DNA of 64,000 nt from Engraulis encrasicolus (GCF_034702125.1 NC_085878.1:16865057-16929056), one strand, 5' to 3'; shown: positions 14,891 through 28,652, counted from the stretch's first letter. Numbers and translations are program-made. Notes: generated from the sequence alone by a model not told the origin.

Positions 14891-15512
14891 CTAGTCCTTT
14901 CATGTGTGGCGATGGCGCTCCGCTTAGATCCATGTCCTCAAGCATCCTTTCCACCCTTTCACTGCACTCCGGATGCACCGCATGTGTCCTGGCATTAGTC
15001 CTGTAATGTAAGGCATCTACATCCCCGTTCTGTAGTCCGTTTGAGCTGCGCGGGGAGGGCACAAACTGCAGCCCTCCCGGTACGCTCTTGTATGTCATGG
15101 TTTTGGTCGATCTGTCCCCGGCGGGTCTGCTCCCTGTCACCTTTCGAGGTCTATGCTGTGAGTCCACTGGCTTTCCACCGACAGCCCCAAGCCCAGGCCC
15201 ACCTCCTCCAGCCCCGGGCCCTGTGACCGTAGTCCTTTTTTTCTTCCGGTGGTCCCCCCGGCCTCGCGAGTGCTCCGGGCCGCCGGGGCGGATGAGGTGC
15301 CGGGGGCTGGTGGCGCTGGACTTGGTGGCGGCTGGTTTGGTGCGGCGGTCTGTGTGCAGGTTGAGGTTGTTGAACTGGTCGATAAACTCCTCACAGTGCA
15401 GCAGGTGGTGCTCGGGTTCCCAGGTGTCCTCCTTGCTCCCATAGCCCTTCCACCGGATCAGGTACTCCCACTTGCCCTTCTTGTTCTTACGCTTGTCCAC
15501 TATTCTCTCCAC
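14891..15512 (-). CDS. cdyl2: cdyl2 exon 2: chromodomain and linker
   Basis: This 622-nt exon starts after a tttttttag acceptor (ending 15513) and ends CTAG|gtaatt (donor at 14890), leaving phase 1 for exon 3. It encodes VERIVDKRKNKKGKWEYLIR then WKGYGSKEDTWEPEHHLLHC and EEFIDQFNNL, nearly identical to the CDYL2 chromodomain. The family binds methylated histone H3 Lys9/Lys27. Two aromatic-cage residues are here (Trp29 and Tyr32 of the full protein). The following ~150 residues are a basic, Gly/Pro/Ser-rich disordered linker (GPGAGGGGPG, RKKKR) ending SPHMKGL. The linker is much less conserved than the domain. The opposite strand also has open frames because of the GC-rich composition; these are shadows. 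Confidence 0.95.
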
Positions 15513-15559
15513 CTAAAAAAACATCAAAATGGCGGTCAATATTTTTTCTGTTGCCCAAG

Positions 15560-15744
15560 GAAGATAGTGACTATTTCCCAATGTCAAGTGTATGAGTCTT
15601 GGTAGTGTGTCAGCCTAATTAGTCACGTCCAGTGATTGGATACTCAGCAGAGTTCACCAAAGAGTATCCAATCACTGGGCGTGATTATAAAGGCTGACAC
15701 ACTTCGAAGGACGCACACTAGACATTGGGAAATGGCCATACTTC
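15560..15744. repeat. Foldback palindrome with ~85-nt arms
   Basis: The left arm runs 15560-15645 and the right arm 15662-15744. They are inverted copies, e.g. gtgtgtcagcct / aggctgacacac and agtgattggatactc / gagtatccaatcact, separated by about 16 nt. The block begins only 47 nt from the exon 2 splice acceptor, inside intron 1. It is probably a small MITE, but I could not define a target duplication. Confidence 0.8.
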
Positions 15745-17873
15745 TGAGCAGCTCATGACTGTTGGAATAGAGGGGAAGTCACTTTAGGATAAGCCTGACT
15801 GACAGGTGCAGTTTTAGCAACATCATACCTAATTGGTCAATGCACATCTATTGTAGAAGGGATAGCTCAACCGCTAAGATAAAGAAACAACAAACTGCAC
15901 TCACTCTCAAGATTAATCTAATTATTGTTAATTTCTCAATCGTAATCTCATTATTATTCATTCAATAAAGAATAATGAGATTAAAGTCTGAGAATGCTTT
16001 TTCTCCACTTTAAAATGTACATCTATTCTCACCTCATGGATCAAAATGAGTCCAGGAGGAGACTTATGGCTTGGCATTGACCTGATCAGTCTTTTGTTTT
16101 GACACAAGCATGTCTGTAAACCCTTGGCAGTTTGACTTCCCTCTTTGTTTGTTGTACAAGAAAAACGAAATTGGAATGGCAGACCAGAAAATCCTCATAA
16201 AAACCCAAGCCAACAACAGACTCCTCTGGGTACCTAAATCCATACTTGATGGAAAACAATGTAACCTCACTATCATTTTTATTTAGTACAATACATTGTA
16301 ATTAGACAGGTATGACCTTAGGTAAACCTAAAGACATTGTATTTACTCATGAGGTGGAAGAGGGATCCCATACACTCTTCATTTCACCAGCAAGTTAAAT
16401 TGATACAACAGCAGAGGTGTGCAAAATCACCCATTTTTACTCATCAAAAATTAGTCAAGTAAATATAAATATAATATAAATATAAATATTAATGTCAAAC
16501 ATTATAAGCCAAATAAAAGCCAAATAAAAGTCTGCAGCCTAAAAACAAAAGTATCCTCAAGAGTGCCTTCTAGGCACCACCGCACACACCTTTTTTGTAC
16601 ACAAGCCTTAAAATGAGGAAGTATATTATTAGCACTCTAGTCGGAACAAGCTGTGTACATCAAGGACAAGTGCTTGCCATTTTAGTGGCCTAAACGGGAC
16701 TGCTAAAGATCAAACTCATTCCCTGCACAGGTGAGATATCACCCGGCATAGTAGAACTGAATCTGATCAATTTAAAAGTGCCAAAGGGGGACATTGTGCA
16801 TGGCAGTGAATTAATATGTCTTCAGAAAGACCCTGAACAGAATAGAAGGCAGTCACCTTATTGCTTTACTTCAACTAAATCTGGTCTGTATTGCGAACTG
16901 TGAAATTGACCTATATTAGGAACCATGTTTGAGGTATGAAAATGATAAGTACGAAAGCACATTTGTGCACGATCTATGGGTTTTGCACAGAGCATGCACA
17001 TTAGGACACAGAGAGAGAACTGTGCCACACTGCCATAGGGCCAGTTATCTTTAATCTACTTTAGGCCTGGACTGTAAGACTAACTACACATTCTTTTTGG
17101 TATGCATGTATGCAAGCCAACTTTGTTTTATTATATTATATTTAGTTATTTAATTTTACATAAGAGGGCTGTGCATCCTACATCATTGGCATAAATGCAA
17201 GAAATGCATTTTTAATCGGTGAACATGTCTGAGCAGAGAGATGCACTCAGCTCTACCAAAGGGCTAATGCAGAATTTAGATAAGACATAACAAGTGCAAC
17301 ATACTTATTTGTAAGACCTACCTGAACTATTAACATTCTTACTTTGCACAGATCAGAGGCAGAATTTATAGAAATGTATGAAGAATTAATCGACTGAATT
17401 GTCTCTAGATGTAATTCCCAATCAGTGCTGCCATCCTGACATTGCATGTACAGTATACAGTCTCATTTCAATTTTGCAAGTTAAGAGAGCAGTACACATG
17501 TCCCCACGCAGGACAGCATTTACTTCTCCATTCAGTGAGCCCATCTGAAATGGTATACCTCGTGACGTAGCACCGCACGCTGCAATGGACGAGATAAAGC
17601 ATTACTGCAGAGCAAAGATAAGAGGCCATAGTCTGCAACCATAACGTATGCCCATATGTAAGAGCAGTCTAGCTTTGTGACACTCCCCTATTAACTCAGC
17701 AACTTGTACAGAGAAGACGTAGTTATCTCTTTCGTCAATATGGCGTCATCGCATCTCTCAGCGACCAAGGTAAACTCACAGCTTTCAGAGCTGTGAAATG
17801 GAGGGTGTTGCCATGTTGTTATGTTTTACAGCCTCACATAAACTCAGCACCAGCACAGCCATTTCCTCCTCTA

Positions 17874-17875
<2 letters not shown>

Positions 17876-17959
<84 letters not shown>

Positions 17960-17968
17960 ACGCGCACA
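17876..17968. repeat. TG microsatellite with CGCACGCG end
   Basis: A pure TG run ending in gcgcacgcgcaca, in cdyl2 intron 1. Confidence 0.97.
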
Positions 17969-19486
17969 AACATTTTATGATATCTGTCACATGTTACTAC
18001 AATAAACCATTCCTGTCATGCTGTAATATACATGCAAAATATCTTTTCTATATTTACTTTCACTTTAACTGTGGAGCTTTGAGTAACTACACCACAGAGC
18101 ACAAACATGTGAGAGGTAGCAGGGAAACACTAGAAGATGATCACAGATGAAACCCAACTTGTATGTCTTTTCACACATCATAAATGACAACACTGGATTG
18201 ACTACACATGACAGTCATATTCTTAGATATTAGATTTGAAGAACTGGAACTGAAAAAAGTTAATAGGTGCATAGGTCACCTAATGCTTATTTGTGCAATT
18301 AGAGATGAGGTAATGCAAAGTGGCATTTAAAAACGCTTAGCTCAACAGTTCCAACACGTAAACAGTCATAAACAGTTCTGTTTGGCTTGTAAAACATTAA
18401 GCCACACATAATTTAAACACTCCTTTCTATGAGATGTGGTTTATTCACCTTTGCAAAAATGTAGAGAATGAGGCAAGTCGGGTGCAACATTTGCTGATGC
18501 TGCCTGCCTTTGAGGTCATTTGAAGTGAGATATAAATTTGTTCACAGGCATTTTCAAACCACCCGCAAAGATGACCTTCCTGTAGGTGGATAGTACATTA
18601 GTAGAGTTGAACAATACAGAATTAATTGAAGGTATTTTAATGTCCATGTGGCCCGGCTTAATCAAAACAGAAAACAGCGACAAATAAAACGGTGGCGTAA
18701 TCTGTCTAGTCGTCACCCAAGGACAGGCTGTCTCAACGAGGGGTGAAGACATGAAAGTGAATGGCAGGCGCATCTTCAATTCACAGGCCATCCTTTTTCT
18801 CACAGGCCGTCCTTTTTCTCATATCCACCCCAGCCAATGACAGTGCCTATTTCCCTGCGTTGTAAGAAAACATCAGATGCCAGGTGGTCTTGTTGGTTCC
18901 TTTCATAGTTCTCCATCAGACCGGCGTACAAAGTTGGATTGCTTTCTTTATCCTTCTGTGTTTGTGTAGTAGGTTATAGAGCTCCATTCAAAGCCAAATG
19001 TCAAACTACTAGAACTGAACAGAAAACCAATTAGGAGCAGTGCTTCCAAATCTTTGCCAGAGCTCATAAAAATTTCAGAGCGTAGCTTCAGTGCTTTTAG
19101 TCCTGGACTTCCATCAGGCATGGAGTGACTGACTGAGTACCTGACTTGGCCATTCTTTTGCGGTCTGACAGGTTATACAGGCCACGCTCATCCATCTCCA
19201 ATCATCATTTACAAGGATTTACAAGGGATGCATGACAGTTAAATGTCAAGTAAATAAAACAAAGCTAAATTGTTGTCCCTAAAGAGGAACTGCATGTTTA
19301 CCAATTTCTGTAGTTATTCTAAAACAGGGTCAACTAATTCCATGATGTTTTAAACGAGCCAAGAAATTATGACTTAAAAAAGCACCTGATGGCACAGGCC
19401 ACAAGTCCACATAATAGGACACTGGGAAAGTCTGCATCTGCACTAGTTTGTGAAAACTGTTAAAGCAGACAGAGCCAGAGGCACAC

Positions 19487-19652
19487 TAGCCTGATTATCA
19501 TCGATGTTCAAATCTCTTCGAGACTTGGTCTGACCAAAAGCATAACAATTGTCCCGTATTTTCGGGAACTCAGAAAGTACTTGCATTGCTTTTGACCTGA
19601 CCAGTTGCAACGCCGAAGGTGTTGCGTCACTAGGAGGGCGCAGCCTGGCTAG
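19487..19652. mobile_element. Short hAT MITE with TSD AGGCACAC
   Basis: A perfect 8-bp direct repeat aggcacac flanks the element (19479-19486 and 19653-19660), as expected for hAT insertion. The ends tagcctgatt and tggctag are short inverted repeats (TAGCC / GGCTA). The interior contains ttttcgggaactcagaaagt, which I recognise from a common fish repeat. There is no coding capacity. Confidence 0.75.
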
Positions 19653-20379
19653 AGGCACACACCCAACAATATATTGGCGCTGTGATAATGTGGGAATGAA
19701 GTCCTTAATAATGTGTGATTGTTTTTTTTCTTTCCTCTAATGTGAACTAAAGGAGGAGTGTGACAAAGCCAAGATCGCACGCCCACAGCTGATGGATGGC
19801 CCTGGAGATAATCCAAGATTTTATGCATGTCGTAACTCTGATGAGGTGTACACAGTGTTTCTGTGTAGTACTTAGGAAGATGGATTCTGTCAGCAGTACA
19901 GTAAGAAACATGACCCACACTGGGGGTTTTTAAATATTCTTCATTCCCTTTCAAGTTTCTGTCCAAGTTTTTTTCCTCCCTTTTTTCTATGAAAGCATCC
20001 TCAGACCTATTCACATTGCCCCAACTGTGCTTAGTTTGGACCTGGTGCTGAATAAGAAATTGGAGGACAGGATGACTAAGAATATCACTCCAAAACAAAA
20101 CAAAAAAGAGAAAGGTTTGTTCAAGCCTGAGGATCTTGTTCACCGTTAATAGGGTACAATTTGAATGCACACTTGCCTCTACCCATCATTCTTTGTCTCT
20201 CCATCTCTTTCCACACTCTCTCTCTTCCGCCCTCTCTCCCTCCCTTCATCACTCTCTTTCTGTGTCTGCCCAAATTAGAGACGGCAACAGGATACAAGAC
20301 AAATGCACAGGAGAATGAACTGTCTCCTTCCCCAGCAGCAGCCTACTGTTCCAGTGACTACTCATTTTTACTCCCTTTG

Positions 20380-20442
20380 CACACACACACTCACACACTC
20401 ACACGCACGCAACGCACGGACGCACACACACACACACACACA
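20380..20442. repeat. CA/CGCA microsatellite
   Basis: Imperfect CA repeat with cgcacgca interruptions, about 60 bp. Confidence 0.9.
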
Positions 20443-20667
20443 GGTCTTTGGAAGCAAGGTCTCTGACGGCAAACAGCTCTGAAGTGGCTTGCAATGAACA
20501 GTGCTAGAAGGGGCTGAACAGAATGAAGACATGTAGCCATGTCTCTCATGCGGCCTTTTGTCAGCAGCTAGTAGGTGGGTGGCTACATGACAAGGCCCCC
20601 TGCCGTGGAGCTCTGGTGGAGCACTGATCTCAACAATACGGGTAAGGCCGGGGTGATGGCTTTCTTT

Positions 20668-20740
20668 TTTTTCAAAGTATTTTTTGGGCTTTTTGGCCTT
20701 TATTATGACAGGACAGTATGAGAGGAGACAGGAAACAAAT
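20668..20740 (-). mobile_element. Truncated SINE tail
   Basis: On the minus strand the sequence reads ctgtcctgtcataataaagg followed by a short A-rich stretch. It resembles the 3' part of the fuller copy at 39303-39480. The tRNA-like head is missing here. Confidence 0.5.
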
Positions 20741-21661
20741 CCCCCGTGGGCATGTACTGTAAGTCCATTATGTTTTTTTTTCTTTAAAATGATCTTTAGG
20801 ACATATCTGACTCAAAGGTACAGTATACTCTGTTTACACGTCATGGATCACCCTCATGACAAAAAACATCATATTTTCCAGTGCAGTTCTTAAATTGTTC
20901 TACATGTCTGGATCACTATTTCAAATCCAAATGTAAACTCCTTGAAAAACAACAAAAGACCAACAGCTCACGGTTATCATTTTTCACATCAGATCTTCTT
21001 TTTTTCACTGCCTAACCGGACTTGAAAGATCATTCTTACTGCATATTCTTGCATAGAGTACCATAAGTAAGCCACTCCAGCAGCAGGAGCCCGGAGGCTG
21101 GATTATCTCCATCAGCACTACTTTACACCAGCGGAAGGCAAATCAGCCTCTCACTGAATAAGGATCATCAGAATATACTGTACTTATCCACTCCCTAGTT
21201 GGGTGCCCTAAACATGACAACAACACCATGATTTTTGTCAGCTATGATCACAGGACACTGCCGTGAGGACCATCTGTCTTGGCCCTGAGCGGAATAACCA
21301 AATACGAGGACAGGACAGCATGCCAGCAAACAGCTATGTTTACCCTCTGAGACAAACGATAAACGCAATGGCAAGTTCAACACAGCATGTAGGATGTCAT
21401 ACTTGGCACAGACTGTGACCATGACATTCTTGGAAAAGGTGTTTGAATATCTGACATGAAAAACAGAGGTGTAATGGTAACAGGAAGGGAAATACAATTC
21501 TTATTGAGGAAACTTCTTCCATGCAGCTCTGACCGGATACAAAATGATCTAATACGCACCATGGAAGTTGTGTATGTTGGCACTAATTGTAGTTAAACTC
21601 ATTCAAAAAAAGTGTCAACATAAAATGTGAGTATGCCTATAAAATGATTTAAGTCCTATTA

Positions 21662-21841
21662 TGCCTCTTCTCCACTGTCGGTTTTCTGGTAGGCCTACAG
21701 CTCAACAAAGCGTGACTCGGTCGCCACTTTTTGCTTTTCTAATAGGCACTACACAGCTCAAACGAAAAGCAAAAAGTGGCGGCTGAGTCGCGCTGTGTCG
21801 AGCTGTAGGCCTACAAGAAAACCAGCAGTGGAAAAGAGGCA
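21662..21841. mobile_element. Foldback MITE with TTA target duplication
   Basis: Nearly the whole 180-bp element is palindromic. Ends tgcctcttctccactg and tgcctcttttccactg differ at one position, and both arms contain gtaggcctacagctc and gccactttttgcttttc. TTA flanks both sides (21659-21661, 21842-21844), as in Harbinger-type insertion. No reading frame is present. Confidence 0.85.
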
Positions 21842-23939
21842 TTACAGAGCTTCACTGGAGGGCAAGATATGACTCTTATCCTGTGTTAGCTTACCCCTCA
21901 CAGATCTGTATGCTGCTCCTATTTACTTGCCACAGCCTACGCTACTCTATGTAATGGCCTATTTATTTTTCCCTCTTTTCCTTGAACGAGATGACTGTCT
22001 GCCATGTGATGGCACAAGTCAAAAACATGAATCCATTTAGTTAAGAAAAAAAACAAACACAAAAACACAAGGCACAGTTTGGTTACAATAGCAGTGAAGG
22101 CCCTTAATTAGCCAAAGAATCATGTGGTTGGTGAAGAGTGGTATCCAGCCCTGACAGCATAGACATTTCTGCAGAAATTATCTGGACTAATAGCTGCTGA
22201 CAGAGGCTGACGCATTGGCCTCATTTGGTCAACTTCCATTCAGTGAAAAATCTACCCCTGAACTAGATCACGGGGCTGAATGTGGAGTAGGCTGTCTGCG
22301 TTACTTGCATGTGTAATACATGATGGAACACAAACAAGAAATAGTGTAAGGGCAAAGCTGACATGCAATTACTAAGATGTTTGTTTGATATTTAGTGGCA
22401 CTGTGTGCCCTCCCAACACCAGGGGTTTTCATGACTCAGTCTTGCGAAAGCCAACAAAATGAGAGAGAAAATGATTTGCTCCGGTTCAAGGTAGTGTTGG
22501 TGGGGAAATCTTCTTGTAAATGCTGATTGAACCGACATTTACAGACATTTTTAACAGACAAATTTTTCACTTGGGTGCAAAATTCAAAATTAATATTGTA
22601 AATTAAAAGGAGAACTATTATATGGATTTTATTGTTGTCTTCATCTATGCATCATTTCACCCAATAACTAATAGGCTATGCCTATGGCCTATACCAGATG
22701 ATATAGCCTAATGGAATTATATTGCCTTAAAATGAGATACAGTATAACTATGCCATTTGTAGATGTCTTGGCAGTCCATTTGGGTGAAAAAAAGTTATTT
22801 TCTCAACATTGCCCTCTATGTCATTAGTAGTTGCTGTGCTGCCAGCACACATATAAAGACGTTCGCTCTGAATAAACGAGCATAAAGTCAAGAAAGTGTG
22901 CGGTAAACTTCTTTCTTTTGACATATAAAGACGTCTCGCCTGTTTTGTCAGTCCAACTTTGGTGATGCAACAGTTACATGTCTTGCTGCTGTGAGTCTCA
23001 TACTGTGATTGGGAATAAATGCCATCTTGCGGCTTTGCTTTGCTTGTCTTGTGTTGCTTTATCTCTGGTTGCTTGGTTAGTTTTCTAAGGTTCCTACAGA
23101 AAATACATTTACTGGGAATTTCAAACCTGTTCGTTCCATGCGTTGTGCTCGTGTCATGTCTTGTCTTGCAATGCATAGTCCATTACCCTGGATTTGTTCA
23201 AGTTCAAGTTTTGGTTCTGAGCCCTTCTGGTGGGTTGAATAATGCAACCAATCAGAGGGCTGGAACAGGATCACCTATGACAACTCAACAAGAGCTTCAC
23301 TGAAACACACAGCCCGTCTAATACTGTCGCCTCTGAATTACGTCACCACCATCCTTCATGTTCACGAACAGGTGGACACTCTGCGCCTGTGAAGCCTAGA
23401 TTGCATTAGTAAACTACCGGTACATTGACTAATACTTTCTTCACTTATTCATTTGAGACCTTTTGTTTGAAGAATTCATATTCAAGAAGAGTATCTCATT
23501 GTCTCTGAGATACACCTCAGCAGCCTATGACAATACACTTGGTAGGCCTATATGGCCACAAAAACTGCTGACTGTTGGTGGGTAAAGTTGAAAGATAAGC
23601 TTGTGTTGCGAAATATCTGGCTTTGCTGCGCCAAACCTCTGCCACATCACTTTTTGGCACCAAATGCTTGTTTGCTTTGAGCTCATTGAAACGCATCGCA
23701 CTGATAAATGAGATATGTGGAACAATTTGGCCCATGACCAAAGCAACTTATTTGGGGATGGTTCGTCAGCTAATACATGGGTCTATGCCACTCTAGCTAA
23801 GTGAGATTTGTGGTAGAATGCCATAGTGTGGGACAGTTTTTATTACTCTAACTTTGGTGGTCTATAACAATTTAACAATAACATTTTGTTACAAATAAAT
23901 AAATTATGCCTTTTTAATCCTCTAAATCCTGTCCTAAAC

Positions 23940-24175
23940 TAGTGTTTCACAATGGGGGCTCTAAAGCCCCCCAGGGAGTGCTAGGGAGCCCTTAGGGGTC
24001 GTTGAGAATGAGACAGTTGACAAGAATGCACTTAGTTGAAAATGGGAGGTAATAGCTAATCTTATTTTCTTTCTAAGGGGGGCTTTGACATGTTTATGAT
24101 GGGGTCAAGGGGGCATTGGGGGCGTTTGTTTAGAACAGTTGTTCTCAACCTTTTCTGAACTAACAAAACGAAAAT
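23940..24175. mobile_element. hAT MITE remnants
   Basis: agtgtttcacaatggggg at the left and cagttgttctcaacctttt at the right resemble ends of hAT-Charlie-type elements (CAGTGKTTCTCAAACT). The middle (aaggggggctttgacatg, aagggggcattgggggcgtt) is related to 29820-29937. Orientation and limits are unclear; two fragments may abut. Confidence 0.45.
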
Positions 24176-26355
24176 ATATATATAAGTGTGCAGGAAAAAA
24201 TCTGAATGTATGTTGGTCAAACGTGGATGTTTCTTTGGGGCAATCTGTTACCTAACGTGGGACAGTGTATGTTAAAAGGTCTATAATACATGGTGAGTGG
24301 AAAGGGGTTGTCAAAACTGTTATCTGCCACACTTTTCTGCTTTATATTTAAACAGTGCTTTATCACACACCTCATGGTGCATGTGACCATTATCATCTGT
24401 AAACTCACAAACACTTAGTGCAGTTCACCTGAGATTCTCACCTAGGAAGTAACACATATTGAATCGTGCAAGAAAAAAAACCAAATGGCACTACACAGAA
24501 AACATGTAGGCCTATTGATGTAGACACGTACTGTACATGCTTCACCTGCACCAATTTTACCTATGTCAATTGGACTAAAAGCAATCTGATTTGAGATTTG
24601 CAGACTACACAGGCACCAAAGCAAAGGGCCGATGTCTGATTTATGTCTACATTACTCAGTGCAAATAGTCCACCTATACCTGAGTTGACAAGCATTTTTT
24701 TTGCACACACAATCTATGCTCATACAACACAAAACCACTTAAAATTATGTTTGGTGTGTTTCCCCACTCTGTATGTCCAAGGTGGCACTGATATTCCACA
24801 TATTTCAAGGCAGTGTTCTTTGGTTGTCTGATACAGAAGTTGTTGCCCTCTTGACACACTCTTGATGGAGTCATGGATGAGTGACTATCACAAGAGTCAT
24901 GCAGAGGTAAGATTCAACATGGAAGCACCCTACTGTTGACAAGCACAGCGAGATGCGTTTGGATACCCTATCATGGATACCCTATCATGGATATCCTTCT
25001 TCACTCATGCATGGCAGGAGTGTACACAACATATCAACAGACAACATGTAGTCCCAAACTGTGTAGGCCTACATTGTATTTGTAGTATTCTGATGACTAC
25101 AAAATAAAATCTGAAGTCAAGTCATACCTTTTAAGGGAGGTCTGCTAATAACAAAGGCTAGCACCAAAACAGTGATTAAAAGTATTTGAATTGACTTTTT
25201 AAAAGCAGCATGATTGATGAAGCCGCCAAGACCAAACAGGCTGTTCTGAGAGTTATAAAACACTGCTGTTCACAAGTACACCTAAGATTAAAAAAGAACG
25301 GTCCATAATGGAAAAAATATCCGCTCAAGCAGGGCAACGTCTGAGGCCAGAGGATAGAGTATTTTTAAACTATTGAAAAACCCAACAAAACCGTAAACAG
25401 TAACTAGGATAACTACAAGCACGTTTTGCTGAAAACAAAAGTTCGGGAGAAGCGTAATGAAATTCGGCATGCCTAATTTACCACCTACATTCTATTCCCA
25501 GCTTAACTGTCATTCGTCGGAATTCAGTGTGAAAAGACTGGCACGGCTATTTAACCAACTGCATCACATTCTCCGCTCAGCAGTCATTCGGGGGAATTTC
25601 AGTGTATGGAAATTTGGAACGCCCCTTTACTTACTATAAAGCATTTATTCTCTGCTCACCTGTGTCCAGTCAGAAATTTTCGCTCGCACCCACTACCTCC
25701 CCATTCGCCTCCCTTCTGCCGCTGCCCAATCAATTCATCAGGCGTCTTGCCCTAGCTTCCTCTCCAGTTCACCTCGCTCCATTACTCTCTGACCATCATC
25801 GGCTAGGAGATGTCTGCTCAGACCTCGCACATGTCTGTGGGCGCAGATACTACCCGAGCTCTCATTGGCTCCCCGTACTCCTGGCTAGAGAATGTTTGCG
25901 GCGTAGACATTTTTTGTCCGTGGCAATACTTCAGCACCACGGCCAGCGATCTTGCCCAAAACGCAGCGTGCTGGTAATCTAACTATCTCAGCTTCTCGAG
26001 TGCAAAGGTCCGCACGGACCCAGTAAAGCATTTGCATAAAATATGCATAATCCAATTTCAGATAGTGAACTAATGAATAGTCATTTGTTAGAGCAAAGTT
26101 GTACATAAGGTGATAGTATGAACCAGCACCTGGAACCTTGAAGTGCATGGGCTTCAGTCACCGAGTGTCACATCAACAATATGTAGCAAGCCTGTCATCT
26201 AAGACCTACCATTTCAAAAAGCTCATCAAAAGGCTACAACCAAAGATTGGCAAATACTTGCCTTGTCTTTTGAGTCTGTATTTCTACTGCATGAGGAAAT
26301 TTCAAATATCAGCAACATGAAAGCATTGATCCATCTGGCCATGCACAGAATCAAC

Positions 26356-26655
26356 AGTGATAGTGACAGCCCACCTGGGTCACTCCCATTGTCATTATGA
26401 CACAACACTCCACAGCACACAGTGCTTACTGCACACAACAAAACTGCATTTATACGTCCCCAGTGCAAGGAGGGAGCTACAAACAGTGCTCCAAGGGATC
26501 AGCGCAGCAGGACAGTACCATGCTCAGGGTACCTCAGTCATGGAGAAGGATAGGGGAGCGCACGGCTTAATTACTCCCCCCACCAGCTGGCGGCTTGGGA
26601 GTCGAACCGGCAATTTTTGAGCTACAAGTCAACCTTACCACTTACCCATGACATG
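26356..26655 (-). mobile_element. tRNA-derived SINE-like repeat
   Basis: On the minus strand a Pol III B-box-like GTTCGACTC (26599-26607 on the plus strand) follows a degenerate A-box-like region, downstream of gtcatgggtaag. The plus-strand words ccatgctcagggtacctcag and taattactccccccac recur in a partial copy at 44581-44667. The consensus is a dispersed teleost repeat that I recognise from memory. Confidence 0.6.
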
Positions 26656-26876
26656 CATGTTCAAACTGGTGCTGTGATGATGTGGGAGACATCTTCCCCC
26701 AGACCCCTTTCTATTATTGGTCTTGACCATTTCAAAGACGGTTTGACCATATTCACCCCTTTAAGAAAACGTAACTTCTGATGGTTGCTGACCACCAAAA
26801 CATCCAAAACAGTTAGCAAATTGTTTCCATAGTTGCTAGGGCTATATGGCTTTACATTAACAACTATGCAGCTACT

Positions 26877-28652
26877 GGGTCATTTCACGTGAAATCAGAC
26901 ACTTTGGGACCCGACCGACACGGATTTCAATACTCATACTTGCTGTGCCTGTTTAGTAGCAAGGTAGCACCCCAGAACTGCATTTTTGTGAATCTGACAC
27001 CAATATTAAGGGAGAAACAGACTAGCAAAGGTTTACATGTGAGGGTAGGACACTATGCGTTCAGCCTTGATTATATCAGTCAGTGTAAGTCACAAGAGGA
27101 TGTCTGAGGTATTATTTGAAAGCTCTTTTCTGGCTCTAGAAATTACTCAAACAGCATGGTATACAACAACCTTCAGAATATGAATTATGATACATTGAAA
27201 AATTTAAAATTGAATATAAAAAAATCTATATTTTAAAATGACTGGTTTCTTGTCTAAACATAGCCTGTAAGGTCATAAACAACACCTGAAAATGGGGTGT
27301 TTGGTTCTTTATTTATTTCAGAGAAAATGGGACATAAAGGTTGAAATGAGTTGTAATGAAGTAGTAATAGAGTAGTGTCAGGGACAGGGCTGGACTGGCC
27401 ATCTGGCATAACAGGCATTTTCCTGGTGGGCCCTGAACCTAGCCTGGTCCTGACCATCCCATAATACTATCATTTAATTTCGTATTTATGGTCTGGCATT
27501 TGTTTGCTCTGAAGCGATTGTAGGAAGCAGGAAGTTTGCACTCAGTTATGGTTTGAAATTATTGGACACCTCTCACCCAATCGCTGGCAGTTACTCAACA
27601 ACAACATAGCGCAGACCAATGGCTCTGGCGCAGATGTGTACGTCATTGTCACGAGCGTCCTCCCCCTTTCGCCCCCACGTGGGGAGCGTATTCGCTTATT
27701 GGCTGTTTTCTGGGGGGTGTTGCGATCAAAATTCTACTGCTCCAGGCACTCCACAGAGAAGCACGGCCAGACTACAGTAGTGGAGCCAATCCTTTTGCGG
27801 AAGTACTTAGGATGGCTCGCGAGGCTACCCTGAACCCTCGTCGGTTCCTATTCCAGGTACTCAAAAACTACACGGCTTCTGCCTATTGTCAACGGACACA
27901 GTGGAAGCTAGACCATTTTAAGCATTCAGAGAAGGCAGGGTTGAAAGAATAAGCTCAGTAAAGGAATTTTTTAAATGTTCAAGCATCAAACGGTATGTTG
28001 TAGCTGTATATGATGGCAACTAGTGGCTAGCATGTGTTGAGGAATGTACGCCGAGCACCGGAGAGGTGAAAATGAACTTCCTGCATCCTCATGGACCATC
28101 TCCATCCTTCACATATTCCGATAGACATGTTGTTATGTGATATTACTGTGGTATCACCATATTATTACTAGGTGATTTGTATGATGCCATATTTTTGAGT
28201 CCCATTGTCTCTGAAATAAATAAAGAACCAAACATCAGCATTTCAAGTGTTGTTCATGACATTGCAGGCTATGCTTAGACAAGGAACTGGCCATTTTAAA
28301 ATATACGTTTTTTGATATTCAATGTTTAATTTTTCAATTTATGATAATTCATATTCTGAGGGTTGTTGTGTTCCATGCTGTTTGTGTAATTTGTAGAGTC
28401 AGAAAAGAGCTTTCAAATAATACCACTGACATATTTTTGTGACTTACACTGACTGATATAATCAAGGCTGAATGCATAGTGTCCTACCCTCATATGTAAA
28501 CCTTTGCTAGTCTGTTTCTCCCTTAATATTGGTGTCAGATTCACACAAATGCAGTTCTGGGGTGCTACCTTGCCTCTAAACAGGCACAGCAAGTATGATT
28601 GAAATCCGTGTCGGTCGGGTCCCAAAGTGTCTGATTTCACGTGAAATGACCC
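26877..28652. mobile_element. Long-inverted-repeat element, TSD TACT
   Basis: The two termini are inverted copies for roughly 450 bp (26877-27335 and 28190-28652), beginning gggtcatttcacgtgaaatc. A 4-bp direct repeat TACT lies immediately outside each end (26873-26876, 28653-28656). The apparent open frames at 26889-27107 (+) and 28413-28871 (-) translate the same arm twice and are not genes. The 850-bp centre contains ggctggactggccatctggc, a known-looking fish repeat fragment, and a CpG-richer unique part (27590-27850). The superfamily is not recognised. Confidence 0.8.

Noticed and set aside
15041..15605. Plus-strand frames opposite cdyl2 exon 2
   Set aside because: They are shadows of a GC-rich coding exon; splice sites and family similarity are all on the minus strand.
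25440..25990. A possible solo LTR or gene (TATAAAG near 25636, open frame 25602-25982)
   Set aside because: No TG/CA ends with a flanking duplication could be found and the translation resembles nothing I know.
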